From Pimelobacter simplex (GTDB lineage Bacteria; Actinomycetota; Actinomycetes; Propionibacteriales; Nocardioidaceae), in assembly GCA_016803235.1 (NCBI GenBank), contig JADCLI010000025.1, forward strand, positions 1 through 64,000: a stretch of DNA of 64,000 nucleotides. Direction: 5' to 3'. Position 1 is the stretch's first letter. Each line of letters opens with the position of its first letter. This document shows positions 8,740-18,900 of this stretch, one piece after another. The translations under genes and the position numbers were made by a program. The notes beneath the pieces were generated by a model. That model did not search any database and had not been told where the DNA came from. It saw only the letters and a list, made by a program, of their open reading frames with translations.

Positions 8740-9231
8740 TCAGGCGAGCGCCGCGACGGCGGCGTCGTAGTCGGGCTCGGTCGCGATCTCGGGAACGAGC
8801 TGCGAGTGGAGCACCGTGCCGTCGGCGTCGAGCACGACGATCGAGCGGGCGAAGAGGCCCTCGAGCTTGCCGTCGGTCATCTTGACGCCGTAGTCCTCGC
8901 CGAAGGAGGAGCGGAAGGCGGAGCCGACCTGGACGTTCTCGATGCCCTCGGCGCCGCAGAACCGGTTGAGCGCCGGCGGCAGGTCCTGGGACACGTTGAT
9001 GACGGCGGTGTTCTCGAGACCTGCGGCGAGCTCGTTGAACTTCCGCACGCTCGCGGCGCACACGCCGGTGTCGATGCTTGGGAAGATGTTGAGGACCGTG
9101 CGCTGGCCCTCCGGGAGCGTCACGGAGGCGAAGTCCGCGCCGACCAGGGAGACCGACGGGGCGGCGGAGCCGACGGCGGGCAGGTCGCCGACGGTGTTGA
9201 CGGGGTTGCCCCCGAGTGCAGTGGTAGCCAT
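8740..9231 (-). CDS. tpx: Thiol peroxidase Tpx (atypical 2-Cys peroxiredoxin)
   Basis: A 163-aa cytosolic peroxidase that reduces hydrogen peroxide and alkyl hydroperoxides with thioredoxin. The peroxidatic cysteine C58 lies in PSIDTGVCAASVRKF with the supporting Thr55, and the resolving cysteine C92 is in LNRFCGAEG, spacing typical of Tpx. Length is normal. It faces the alkyltransferase-like gene tail to tail, with 19 bp between the stop codons. Confidence 0.95.
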   Translation of the reverse strand: MATTALGGNPVNTVGDLPAVGSAAPSVSLVGADFASVTLPEGQRTVLNIFPSIDTGVCAASVRKFNELAAGLENTAVINVSQDLPPALNRFCGAEGIENVQVGSAFRSSFGEDYGVKMTDGKLEGLFARSIVVLDADGTVLHSQLVPEIATEPDYDAAVAALA

Positions 9232-9276
9232 ACGCCTTGTCTAGCAGGTCGCCACGAGCCGTCCTTCACCCGTCCG

Positions 9277-11871
9277 TCATCGGAGCCGACCGAGGAAGCC
9301 GACCGCCTGGCGCACGTCGAGGAGGCGGCGCTCCCAGGTGATGCCGACGACGGTCAGCAGCGCCCCCGCGAGGCCGATCCAGACCCACTTCGGGAACTCC
9401 CCGGCGTAGGGCCCCAGCTCGCGCAGCACGACCGTGGCGCCGACGGTCGCGCCGACCACCAGCGGCGCGCTCCAGCGCATCGCCGCTCCGGCGATGGTGA
9501 GGACCAGGCACGCGGCGCCCAGCGCCAGCGCACGCAGCGACACGGGGTCGGCGAGCACCCACAGCAACGAGGGGAGCGTCGCGAGCAGCAGGCCCGGGAG
9601 CAGCGCCTCGATCGTGCCGACCGCGGCCGAGCGCTGCAGCCGCCAGGCGCCGAGGCCGAGCAGGCCGACGGCGAGGGGCAGCGTGTACGGCTCCGGCGCG
9701 GTCACGTCGAGATCGGCCAGGCGGACCCAGCTCGCCAGCAGGAGCAGGACCGTCCCGGCGACGGCACAGCCGCGGCGGGTCTCGTGGAGCAGGGCGGTCG
9801 CGCCGAGCAGGAAGCCGGCGACCGTCAGCCACAGTGCGGCGTAGCCACCCGTGTCGGCGACGGTCACGAGCGAGACCGGGAGGGCGAGTGCCGCCACCAC
9901 GATCGCCGGGACCTCGATCTCGAGCCGGGGCAGGGCGAGGGCGAGGACGCCGACGGCGAGGAGCACCGGCACCGACAGCCAGGCGAGGTCGTTCGCGACC
10001 ACCATGCTGGCGCTGGCCGTGGTCAGGCCGACGGCGGCCGGGGTGCTGAGCCCTGCGACGACACGGGTCGCCGGCTGCCGTCCGAGGACCGCCAGCGCGA
10101 CCAGGGCGGCGGCGAGCGGCGCGAGGGTCGCGACGACCAGGCCCTCGCTCGGCAGGGCGCCCAGGCCGACGCCGGCAGTGGTGACCGCACCGGCGACCGC
10201 CCAGGCGGTCGCCTCGGTGCCCGTGGTGAGGCGGGCGCCAGCGACCGCACCGAGCGCGACGAGAGCGAGCACGGCGAGCGGGGCGGCCAGCGGGACGTCG
10301 TACGACGCGACGGTGGTGGCGGCGCCGGCGCCGGCCACCAGGCCGGCGACCCGGCACCAGGCGGGCAGCGTGCGTCGGGTCCGGTCGCGGTCGACCAGCG
10401 CGATGCCGGCGAGCACGGCCAGCAGGGAGGGCACCAGCAGCAGCGGCTCGGTGGTCGCGTCGGGCGACGTCAGCCGGACGCCGAACGGGTGGTCGAACAC
10501 CTCGCCGACCCGACTCCAGCGGTCGAGCGCGACACCGGTGGTCACGGCCGCCAGCGCCAGGAGCACCAGGCTCCCGGCGCCCGCGGGCGCGACGGCGACG
10601 ACCCGGGCCGGGCGGGGGAGCACACCCACGGCGAGCACCCAGGCGGCCGTCGTACCGAGGGCGACGAGGCCGACGGTGCGCGCGTCGGTGTCGACGCACG
10701 GCAGGGTCAGCACGACGGTGACGAGCATGGCCGCGCCGCTCGCACCGGCGAGCAGGAGCTCACGGTGCCGGGCGACGGCACCGGGCAGGAGCAGGGCGGC
10801 GCCACTGACCAGCAGCGACCAGCCGGTGCCGTCCACCCAGAGCTGGCGGAGGTCGGGCGTGACGAGGGACTCGACGAAGGCGCCGCCGGCGGTGCCGAGC
10901 CAGGCGATCGCGGCCGCGGCGGCGGCGCTCCACAGCAGGACCAGGGCGTCGGTGCGACGCGCCAGCACGACGACGGCGACCCCCACCGCCGTCACGACGT
11001 GGCCCGCGACGAGCCGGTGCTCGGTCGCGCCGACCGCGCCGGCGTAGCCGATGACGAGGCCGAGACCGGCGATCACCTGCGGCGCGACGAGGCGCGGCTG
11101 ACCGGACACCCGGACCAGGCCGAGGACGACGCCGGCCAGTGCGACCACGCCTCCCGCGGCGCTGGTGACGGCGGCGGCGCCGGCATCACCGAACCAACCG
11201 GCCGCGCCTGCCCCGACGACGTCGAGGGCGAGCATGCCGAGCGCCACCACGACCAGCGACTCCCCGGCGATCCGCAGCCCGACCCGGTGCAGCAGCAGCG
11301 CGGCCGCGCCCGTGGCCAGGGTGAGCCCGCCCAGCACCGCGGTGCGCCCACCGACGCCGAGGCTCGACCACGACACCGCCAGGAAGATGACGGCCGCCAC
11401 GAGCAGGCAGAACGCCCCGAGCCCGAGGAGAATCTTCGGGACCGAGGCGAACGAGACGCCGGCGGGGCTGGGCGGGGAGAGCGGGGGCGCCGGGTACGAC
11501 GGCAGCCCGGCCGACGTCGCACCCCTGGCCGGCACGCGGGCTGCAGGCGGGGCGAGCGGTCCGCCCAGGCTGCTGGCCGCCGCGGCGGCCGGGGCGGCGG
11601 GGGCGACGGGCACCGTGTGGAAGGCGTCGCTGGCGGTGCGGAGCCGGCCCAGGACCCCGTCGGCCCGCTGCAGCGTCGCGAACAGCTCGACGGCGAGCGG
11701 GTGGCGGACCAGCAGCGAGCAGGTCGGGCAGACGGGCGCACCGGCCGGCAGGGAGGCGCGGCAGTCGGGGCACAGGGACGGGTCGGCGTAGCGCATGGGT
11801 TCATTGCGCCATGCCGCGTACTCGTCCGGCAGCAGGCGGCCACTCAGTGCGCGCTGAGTGCCGGTACTCAT
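9277..11871 (-). CDS. Large polytopic membrane protein with N-terminal zinc ribbon
   Basis: An 864-aa protein. Near the N-terminus CPDC (34-37) and CPTC (48-51) form a zinc-ribbon. A Pro/Ala-rich linker follows to about residue 155, then a long run of hydrophobic helices (starting ILLGLGAFCLLVAAVIFLAV) that continues to the C-terminus, probably more than 20 membrane segments. It resembles the SCO7629-type/DUF2157-like integral membrane proteins of actinobacteria; function is unknown. The start at ATG 11871 gives MSTGTQRALSG. Upstream in-frame sequence lacks protein character. Confidence 0.8.
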   Translation of the reverse strand: MSTGTQRALSGRLLPDEYAAWRNEPMRYADPSLCPDCRASLPAGAPVCPTCSLLVRHPLAVELFATLQRADGVLGRLRTASDAFHTVPVAPAAPAAAAASSLGGPLAPPAARVPARGATSAGLPSYPAPPLSPPSPAGVSFASVPKILLGLGAFCLLVAAVIFLAVSWSSLGVGGRTAVLGGLTLATGAAALLLHRVGLRIAGESLVVVALGMLALDVVGAGAAGWFGDAGAAAVTSAAGGVVALAGVVLGLVRVSGQPRLVAPQVIAGLGLVIGYAGAVGATEHRLVAGHVVTAVGVAVVVLARRTDALVLLWSAAAAAAIAWLGTAGGAFVESLVTPDLRQLWVDGTGWSLLVSGAALLLPGAVARHRELLLAGASGAAMLVTVVLTLPCVDTDARTVGLVALGTTAAWVLAVGVLPRPARVVAVAPAGAGSLVLLALAAVTTGVALDRWSRVGEVFDHPFGVRLTSPDATTEPLLLVPSLLAVLAGIALVDRDRTRRTLPAWCRVAGLVAGAGAATTVASYDVPLAAPLAVLALVALGAVAGARLTTGTEATAWAVAGAVTTAGVGLGALPSEGLVVATLAPLAAALVALAVLGRQPATRVVAGLSTPAAVGLTTASASMVVANDLAWLSVPVLLAVGVLALALPRLEIEVPAIVVAALALPVSLVTVADTGGYAALWLTVAGFLLGATALLHETRRGCAVAGTVLLLLASWVRLADLDVTAPEPYTLPLAVGLLGLGAWRLQRSAAVGTIEALLPGLLLATLPSLLWVLADPVSLRALALGAACLVLTIAGAAMRWSAPLVVGATVGATVVLRELGPYAGEFPKWVWIGLAGALLTVVGITWERRLLDVRQAVGFLGRLR

Positions 11872-12012
11872 CCCCGTCCGTCCCTCCACAGCTCTCCGCA
11901 CCGCCTGGGGAGGACGAGCACCTGGCTGTGGACAAACGGGCCATGAGGTGTGGACGACACGCCGAGCGCCGGTGGATGACGAACAACCCCCGAAAAAACC
12001 GGCGTGAACCCC

Positions 12013-12042
12013 TTGCGACGCGTCGACGGACGGGCGTAGAAC
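12013..12042 (+). promoter_or_regulatory. Candidate housekeeping promoter in the 11872-12296 gap
   Basis: TTGCGA (12013-12018) and TAGAAC (12037-12042) are separated by 18 bp, a fair match to a group-1 sigma promoter. A terminator-like hairpin lies about 190-230 nt downstream with no supported ORF between them. The unit may therefore encode a small RNA or a long leader for the DUF985 gene. The rest of this 425-bp gap shows nothing else I can support. Confidence 0.35.
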
Positions 12043-12233
12043 TTCACCCACGCACTCCTCCGGGAGAGCGGGATCAGCCGGAAGGCACCGATCCAGCCGG
12101 CCAGGCCGAGACCTTCGGGTCGGAGCGAGGCGGCCCCTCACGGGGACGCCGGCCGCGCGAGCCGGGTGACGAGGTTCGCAGGATCGCAGCAGCCGGGTGG
12201 TCGACCGGGAGCGTCACCAGTACCGGTCAACCC

Positions 12234-12270
12234 GAAGGGCCCTTGTGACTCATACTCACGAGGGCCCTTC
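12234..12270 (+). terminator. Strong hairpin just upstream of the DUF985 cupin gene
   Basis: GAAGGGCCCT pairs with AGGGCCCTTC and the stem continues inward (TGTGA with TCACG, one wobble), leaving a 7-nt loop. It is followed by a pyrimidine-rich CACCTTTCTCC. It ends 27 bp before the DUF985 start, so it could terminate a small RNA or attenuate the downstream gene. Confidence 0.7.
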
Positions 12271-12296
12271 ACCTTTCTCCGGGCAGACTGGGGCGC

Positions 12297-12710
12297 ATGG
12301 CCGACCGCCCCGACCTCGCCGTCCAGCTCGACCTGCAGCCGCACCCCGAGGGCGGGTGGTACCGGCAGACGTGGGCGTCGCCGGTGAGCGTGACCCTGCC
12401 GGACGGCCGGGTCCGGCCGACCGCGACGCTCATCTACTTCCTGCTCCCGGCGGGAGAGTCCTCGGCCTGGCACCGGGTCTCCTCCGACGAGGTCTGGCTG
12501 GCCCACGAGGGCACGGTCACGGTCGAGCTCGGGGGATCGGGGGACAGCCCGGACGAGGCAGCGCCGCGGAGGATGGTGGTGGGGCCGGGGAGCGGGCAGG
12601 GGCTCGTGGAGGCCGGCGTGTGGCAGCGGACGGTGGTCTCGGGCGACGACGCGCTGGTCAGCTGCCTGGTGTCGCCGGGCTTCGACTTCGCGGACTTCGA
12701 GCTCGCCTGA
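12297..12710 (+). CDS. DUF985/cupin_5 family protein
   Basis: A 137-aa single-domain cupin with the DUF985 hallmark start LDLQPHPEGGWYRQTW. Further conserved pieces are TLIYFLLPAGESSAWHRV, DEVWLAHEG (metal-site region) and a C-terminal SCLVSPGFDFADFE. Members are small beta-barrels, some suggested to bind sugars or metals; activity is unproven. ATG 12297 has only a weak ribosome site, and the strong hairpin just upstream may influence expression. Confidence 0.85.
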   Translation: MADRPDLAVQLDLQPHPEGGWYRQTWASPVSVTLPDGRVRPTATLIYFLLPAGESSAWHRVSSDEVWLAHEGTVTVELGGSGDSPDEAAPRRMVVGPGSGQGLVEAGVWQRTVVSGDDALVSCLVSPGFDFADFELA

Positions 12711-12769
12711 CACCTGCCCTGCACAGCCCCGACCCACCCTCCGGGATTGTGTCGGGCGGGGGTGGTTGA

Positions 12770-15700
12770 GTGGCGCCCGTGGAATCCTCGACCGCTCCGA
12801 CCAGCTACCGCTTCGCCCCGGCGCCTCCGGCCGCGGCGGTGCCGGTGCTCGACGAGCACCAGCGCCAGGTCGTCGACCACCCGGGCGGCCCGCTGCTCGT
12901 CCTGGCCGGGCCGGGGACCGGGAAGACGACGACCCTGGTGGAGGCGATCGTCGACCGGATCGAGCGCCGCGGGGCACGACCCGACCAGGTGCTCGCGCTG
13001 ACCTTCTCCCGCAAGGCGGCCGACCAGCTGCGCGACCGGGTGACCGCGCGCCTGGGACGCACCACCGGCACCCAGCTCAGCTCGACGTTCCACTCCTTCG
13101 CCTACGCCCTGGTCCGCCGCTACGCCCCGGCCAGCCTCTACGAGGCGCCGCTGCGCCTCCTCTCCGCGCCTGAGCAGGACGTCGTCCTGCGCGAGCTTCT
13201 CGCCGACCACCCGGAGTCCGTGCGCTGGCCCGACCGGTTCCGGCAGGCGACGGCGACCCGCGGCTTTGCCCGCGAGGTGCACGCCGTGCTCGGCCGGGCA
13301 CGCGAGAAGGGGCTCGACGGCGAGGATCTCCTCCGCCTCGGCCAGGAGGAGGGCATCGACGAGTTCGTGGCCGCGGGCCTCTTCCTCGAGCAGTACCTCA
13401 CCTCGCTCGACTCGCTGGGCGCGACCGACTACGCCGACCTGATCCGGCGTGCCCGCATCGAAGCCGAGGCCAACCGGGCCGAGCTGCGCGAGCAGTTCCG
13501 GCACGTGTTCGTCGACGAGTACCAGGACACCGACCCCGGGCAGGTCGCCCTGCTGCGGGCGATCGCCGGCGACGGCCGTGACCTGGTCGTCGTGGGCGAC
13601 CCGCACCAGTCCATCTACGCGTTCCGCGGCGCCGAGGTGCGCGGGATCCTCGACTTCCCGACCGAGTTCCCCCAGATCGACGGCAGCCCGGCCGACGTGG
13701 TCGCGCTCCAGGCGACCCGACGGTTCGGGGCCGGACTACTGGAGCCGGCGCAGCGGATCGCCGCGCGGCTCCCGCTGCAGGGGTCCATCCCGGCGTCGGT
13801 GCGCGCGGAGTTCCTCGCGCCGCGGGCGGAGTCCGCGGTCCCGGGCACGGTCGACGTCCGCACCTTCGACACCGAGCGGGCCGAGGTCGAGCACCTCGCC
13901 GACCTGCTGCGCCGTGCCCACCTCGAGGACGGTGTCGCCTGGGACGACATGGCGGTGCTGGTGCGCTCGGGGCGCGCCTCGCTGCCGGCGCTGCGCCGTG
14001 GGCTCGCTGCCGCAGGCGTCCCGGTCGACGTCGCGCGCGACGAGATCCCGCTCGTCCAGGAGCCCGCCGTGGCGTCCCTGCTGGCGGCCCTGCGCGCCGT
14101 CGCCCGGCCCCGGGACGAGGGCGTCGAGGACCTGCTCACCGGACCGCTCGGCGGGCTCGACGCCACCGAGGTCCGGGCACTGACCCGCCGGCTGCGCGCC
14201 GAGTCCCCGGACCGGCCGGCCCGCGAGCTGCTCCGCGAAGCTGTCTTCGATCCCTCGCTGACCGCCCTCGGGGCCCGGATGTCCGCGGCACGCGAGCAGC
14301 TCGCCGAGGGGGCAGGCTCCGAGACCCTGCTGTGGACCCTGTGGCACGGCTCGCCCTGGCAGGAACGCCTCACCGCGGCGGTGGCCCGGGGCGGTCACGC
14401 GGCCCGGCTCGCCCACCGCGACCTCGACGCGCTCTGCGCCCTGTTCGAGGTCGTCGCTCGTGCCGAGGAGCAGCGCGACCACACCAGCGTCGACGCCTTC
14501 CTCGACACGCTCCTCGCCCAGGAGATCCCGGGGGACACCCTGGCCGAGCGCGGCGTGCGCGGCGCGTCCGTCCGGTTGCTGACCGCGCACCGCGCGAAGG
14601 GCTTGGAGTGGGAGCTGGTCGTGGTCGCCCACGTCCAGGACCAGGGCTGGCCCGACCTCCGGCTGCGCGGCTCGCTGCTCGGAGCCGACCGGATCGGTGC
14701 CGACGGCCTGCTCGCACCGCCGACCCGGGGTGCTCTCCTCGCCGAGGAGCGCCGGCTCTTCTACGTCGCGGTCACCCGCGCCCGCGCCCGGCTGGTGGTC
14801 ACGGCCGTGCGCTCGGCCGACCCCGACGGCGAGCAGCCGTCGCGATTCCTCGACGAGCTGGTGCCCGTCGAGCCGGAGGAGGCCGACGCCCGGCACGTGG
14901 TCGGGCGGCCGAAGCGGCCGCTGTCCCTGGCCGGCCTGGTGGCCGAGCTGCGCCGCGTCGTCGCCGACCCCGGGAGTCCCGAGCCGCTCCGCGCGTCGGC
15001 AGCCGAGCGGCTGCGCCTCCTCGCGGGTGCCGAGGTCGGCGGACGGCCGGTGGCGCCGTACGCCGACCCGTCGTCGTGGTGGGGCCTGCGATCGGCCACC
15101 CGCAGCGTCGTCCCCGTGCGTCCCGAGGAGAAGCCGGTCGCCCTGTCCGCGAGCGCGCTGTCCGGGTTGCTCGAGTGCCCGGCCAAGTGGTTCCTGGAGC
15201 GCGAGGCGGGCGGAGCGCGGGTCAGCTCGACCAACCAGGGCTTCGGCACGATCGTCCACGCGCTCGCCGACCGGATCCACAAGGGTGAGGTGTTGCCCGA
15301 GCTCGACGTCTTGATGGAGCACGTCGACGAGGTGTGGGACCGGATGGAGTTCCGGACCCCGTGGAGCGCCAGCCGGGAGCGGCAGGCGATCCAGGACTGC
15401 CTGCGGAGGTTCCTCGCGTGGCACGACCAGCCCGGCTCGCGGACCGTCGTCGCGACCGAGCAGAAGCTGCGCGCCACCGTCTCGCTCGCCGATGGGACGA
15501 GCGTGACGCTGACCGGTGAGGCCGACCGGCTCGAGCTCGACGAGGCCGGCAACGTCGTCGTGGTCGACCTCAAGACGGGCAAATACGGTCCGTCGAAGAC
15601 CGAGATCGCCGAGCACCCACAGCTCGGGCTCTACCAGCTGGCCGTTGCCAGCGGTGCCGCCGCTGACGTGCCCGGCGTCCCGCCGGGGGCCGGGGCGGGG

Positions 15701-15922
15701 GGCGCCGAGCTCATCCAGCTGCGGCTGGGCAAGGAGCTCCCACGGGTGGACTCGCAGGGCAAGCCGGAGCTGATCGAGCAGCAGCTGGCCCGCGCGGTGG
15801 CCGCCGTCCGCGCCGAGGAGTTCGTGGCCCGACCGTCGGCCAGCCCGCAGAACGGCCACTGCCGCTACTGCTCCTTCCAGGCGATCTGCCCCGCCTTCTC
15901 GACCGGATCGGTGCTGTCATGA
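12770..15922 (+). CDS. adnA: AdnA-like UvrD-family helicase with RecB-type nuclease domain
   Basis: A 1050-aa subunit of the AdnAB helicase-nuclease that resects double-strand breaks in actinobacteria. It has a Walker A LAGPGTGKTTT (47-53), the UvrD motif LTFSRKAADQLRDR, Walker B VFVDEYQDTD, and motif VTRARARLVV. The C-terminal nuclease core is VVVDLKTGKYGPSKTE. Cysteines in LECPAKWFL and CRYCSFQAIC are placed as the iron-sulfur staple of the AddB/AdnA nuclease domain. GTG 12770 is the likely start. Its stop overlaps the adnB ATG (ATGA), so the two subunits are translationally coupled. Confidence 0.93.
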   Translation: MAPVESSTAPTSYRFAPAPPAAAVPVLDEHQRQVVDHPGGPLLVLAGPGTGKTTTLVEAIVDRIERRGARPDQVLALTFSRKAADQLRDRVTARLGRTTGTQLSSTFHSFAYALVRRYAPASLYEAPLRLLSAPEQDVVLRELLADHPESVRWPDRFRQATATRGFAREVHAVLGRAREKGLDGEDLLRLGQEEGIDEFVAAGLFLEQYLTSLDSLGATDYADLIRRARIEAEANRAELREQFRHVFVDEYQDTDPGQVALLRAIAGDGRDLVVVGDPHQSIYAFRGAEVRGILDFPTEFPQIDGSPADVVALQATRRFGAGLLEPAQRIAARLPLQGSIPASVRAEFLAPRAESAVPGTVDVRTFDTERAEVEHLADLLRRAHLEDGVAWDDMAVLVRSGRASLPALRRGLAAAGVPVDVARDEIPLVQEPAVASLLAALRAVARPRDEGVEDLLTGPLGGLDATEVRALTRRLRAESPDRPARELLREAVFDPSLTALGARMSAAREQLAEGAGSETLLWTLWHGSPWQERLTAAVARGGHAARLAHRDLDALCALFEVVARAEEQRDHTSVDAFLDTLLAQEIPGDTLAERGVRGASVRLLTAHRAKGLEWELVVVAHVQDQGWPDLRLRGSLLGADRIGADGLLAPPTRGALLAEERRLFYVAVTRARARLVVTAVRSADPDGEQPSRFLDELVPVEPEEADARHVVGRPKRPLSLAGLVAELRRVVADPGSPEPLRASAAERLRLLAGAEVGGRPVAPYADPSSWWGLRSATRSVVPVRPEEKPVALSASALSGLLECPAKWFLEREAGGARVSSTNQGFGTIVHALADRIHKGEVLPELDVLMEHVDEVWDRMEFRTPWSASRERQAIQDCLRRFLAWHDQPGSRTVVATEQKLRATVSLADGTSVTLTGEADRLELDEAGNVVVVDLKTGKYGPSKTEIAEHPQLGLYQLAVASGAAADVPGVPPGAGAGGAELIQLRLGKELPRVDSQGKPELIEQQLARAVAAVRAEEFVARPSASPQNGHCRYCSFQAICPAFSTGSVLS

Positions 15923-18900
15923 AGTACTCCACCCCCGAGCAGCTGCGCGACCTGATGGGGGTCGACTGGACCTTCAGCGACGAGCAGTTCGCGGCCGTCA
16001 CCGCCGATCTGGCCCCCGGCGTCGTCATCGCCGGCGCCGGGTCCGGCAAGACCGCCGTGATGGCTGCCCGGGTGCTGTGGCTCGTCGCCAACGAGCTGGT
16101 CCGGCCCGACCAGGTCCTCGGCCTGACGTTCACCACCAAGGCGACCGGCGAGCTCCAGCACCGCGTCCGGGAGTCGTTGCAGCGGGCCGGCCTGATCGGG
16201 GCCGCCCGCTCGGTCGAGGACGACGACGAGCCGACCGTGTCGACGTACCACTCCTACGCCTCCAACCTGCTGCGGGAGCACGGGCTGCGCATCGGGCACG
16301 AGCCGGACACCCGGCTGATCGCCGACGCCCAGCGCTTCCAGCTCGCGGCCCGCGCGATCAGCCGGTACGACGGCCCGGTCGAGCTGCTCAGCGACCACCC
16401 GGACACGGTGATCAACGCGCTGCTGGCGCTCGACGCGGAGATGTCGGAGCACCTGTGCACCGCCGACCGCGTCCGCGAGCAGGACCGGCGCGACCGGGCG
16501 GCGTTCGCCGCCGAGCTGGAGACCAGCCGGGCCAAGGCCGCGCTGCAGAAGGCGATCGACGCGATCGACAAGCGCAGCGAGCTGCTGACCCTGGTCGAGG
16601 GCTACCGCTCGCTGAAGGCGGAGCTGGGCCTGATGGACTTCTCCGACCAGATCGCCCTCGTCGCCCGGCTGGCCGACGAGCACCCCGAGGTCGGTGCGGC
16701 CGAGCGGGAGACGCACCGCGTGGTCCTGCTCGACGAGTACCAGGACACGTCGGTCGCGCAGGCGCTGATGCTGCGCCGTCTCTACGGCGACGGACACCCC
16801 GTGATGGCCGTCGGCGACCCCAACCAGGCGATCTACGGCTGGCGCGGGGCGTCGGTCTCCAACATCCTCCAGTTCCACCATGAGTTCGCCCACGGCGGTC
16901 GCCCGGCGGCGACGTACCAGCTGGCCACCAACCGCCGCTCGGACCGCCGCATCCTCGACGTCGCCAACCACCTCGCCCGCCCCCTGCTCGAGGCGAGCCC
17001 GAGCGTCGTGGAGCTGAAGGCGAAGCCGGACGCCGGGGACGGCGAGGTCCGGGCACGGGTCCACAACACCTACGACGAGGAGCTCGCCTGGCTCGGCACC
17101 GAGGTCGCCGCGGCCCACGACGCCGGGACGTCCTGGGGCCAGATCGGCGTCCTGGTGCGGGACAACCGCCACGCCGCCGACGTGTTCGACGCTCTGACCG
17201 CGGTGGAGATCCCGGTCGAGATCGTCGGTCTCAAGGGCCTGCTGCGGCTGCCCGAGGTGTCCGAGGTGCTGGCCTGCCTGACCCTCGTCAACGACGTGAC
17301 CGCCAACGCGGCCCTCCTCACGCTGCTCACCGGGCCGCGCTGGCAGATCGGGCTGCGTGACCTCGCGCTGCTCGGCTCCCGGGCCGGCGAGCTCGCCGGT
17401 GGCCGGCCCGAGCGTCCCGACGCCCTGCGCGAGCAGCTCGTCCAGGCCGTCGCGACCGGCGACCCGATCGAGGTCGCCGCGTTGTGCGACGCGCTGGAGT
17501 CGCCCGGTGAGGCCGACTACTCACCCGAGGCGCTCGAGCGGTTCGCCCTGCTCGCCGCCGAGCTGCGCCGGCTGCGGACCGCGGTCGGGGAGCCGGTCCT
17601 CGACCTGGTCCGGCGGATCATCGACGTCACCGGGATCGACGTCGAGCTCGCCTCGTCGGTCAGCCCGGCAGCGGCGGCGCGGCGCGACAACCTCGACCTC
17701 TTCGTGAAGGCGGTCTCGGAGTTCACCGGCATCGACGGACGCACCGACCTCGGTGCACTGCTGGCCTGGCTGGAGGCCGAGGACGACACCGGCCAGGGCC
17801 TCGACGTCGCCGTGCCGAGCGAGGCCGACTCGGTGAAGCTGCTGACCGTGCACCGGTCCAAGGGCTTGGAGTGGGACGTCGTGTTCATCCCCGGCGTCAG
17901 CGAGAAGAAGTTCCCGGTGACGACGCTGCGACCGACGGCGCTCTCGACGCCCGGCGTGCTCCCGACCGCCCTGCGCGGCGACGCCCGTGACATGCCGGTG
18001 CTGCGCGACCACAGCACTGACGGGCTCAAGGCGTACGACGAGGAGCGCCGTCGCCACCAGAGGCTCGAGGAGCTGCGCCTCGGGTACGTCGGCTGGACCC
18101 GGGCCCGGCACCGGCTCGTGGTGTCGAGCTGGCGCTACCGGCCGGGCCTGAAGAAGGGCGTCGGTCCCTCGCCGTACCTCGTCGCGACCCGCGAGGCGAT
18201 GGAGCAGTGGGGCGGTGTGCCCGACGCCTGGCTGGAGGAGCCGGGCGACGAGCCGTCGCCGTACGCCAGCCTCGACCCGGATCTGGCGTGGCCGATCAGC
18301 CACCACACGGCCGAGGTCGAGCGCCGGTTCGCCGCGGCCGCCGCGGTGCGTGCGGCGGGGCCGCCCCGGCCGTCCGAGGACCCGGTGGTGCAGCGCTGGG
18401 ACGACGAGATCCAGCGTCTGCTGGAAGAGGCGCGGACCGAGCGCTCGCTGCAGGCCGAGGTGCCGCTCCCGTCCTCGCTGTCGGCGACCGCGCTCGGCCG
18501 GTTGCGCGACGACCCCGAGGGCTTCGCGCGCGACCTGGCCCGACCGATGCCCCGTCAGCCGGCGCCGGCGGCGCGGTTCGGCACCCGGTTCCACGCCTGG
18601 GTCGAGGCCCGGTTCGGGCAGCAGGGGCTCTTCGACCCCGACGAGCTGGCGGGGCGGGCCGACGCCGGGATCGACGACGAGGCGGACCTCAAGGAGCTGG
18701 TCGGCCAGTTCGAGGCCGGGCCGTTCGGCAGCCGGGTGCCCCACGCCGTCGAGGCTCCCTTCGCGCTGGTCCTCGGAGTGGGGGAGGGCCAGCGGCAGGT
18801 GGTGCGGGGCCGGATCGACGCGGTGTACGCCGAGCCCGACGGCTCGTTCCTCGTCGTCGACTGGAAGACCAGCTCGCGCCAGGACGCCGACCCGCTCCAG

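Noticed and set aside
11872..12296. Cyclic-di-AMP, SRP RNA or RNase P RNA in the gap before the DUF985 gene
   Set aside because: Fragments such as GGATCAGCCGGAAGG recall known RNAs, but the required conserved cores were not found. Only a promoter and terminator are claimed.
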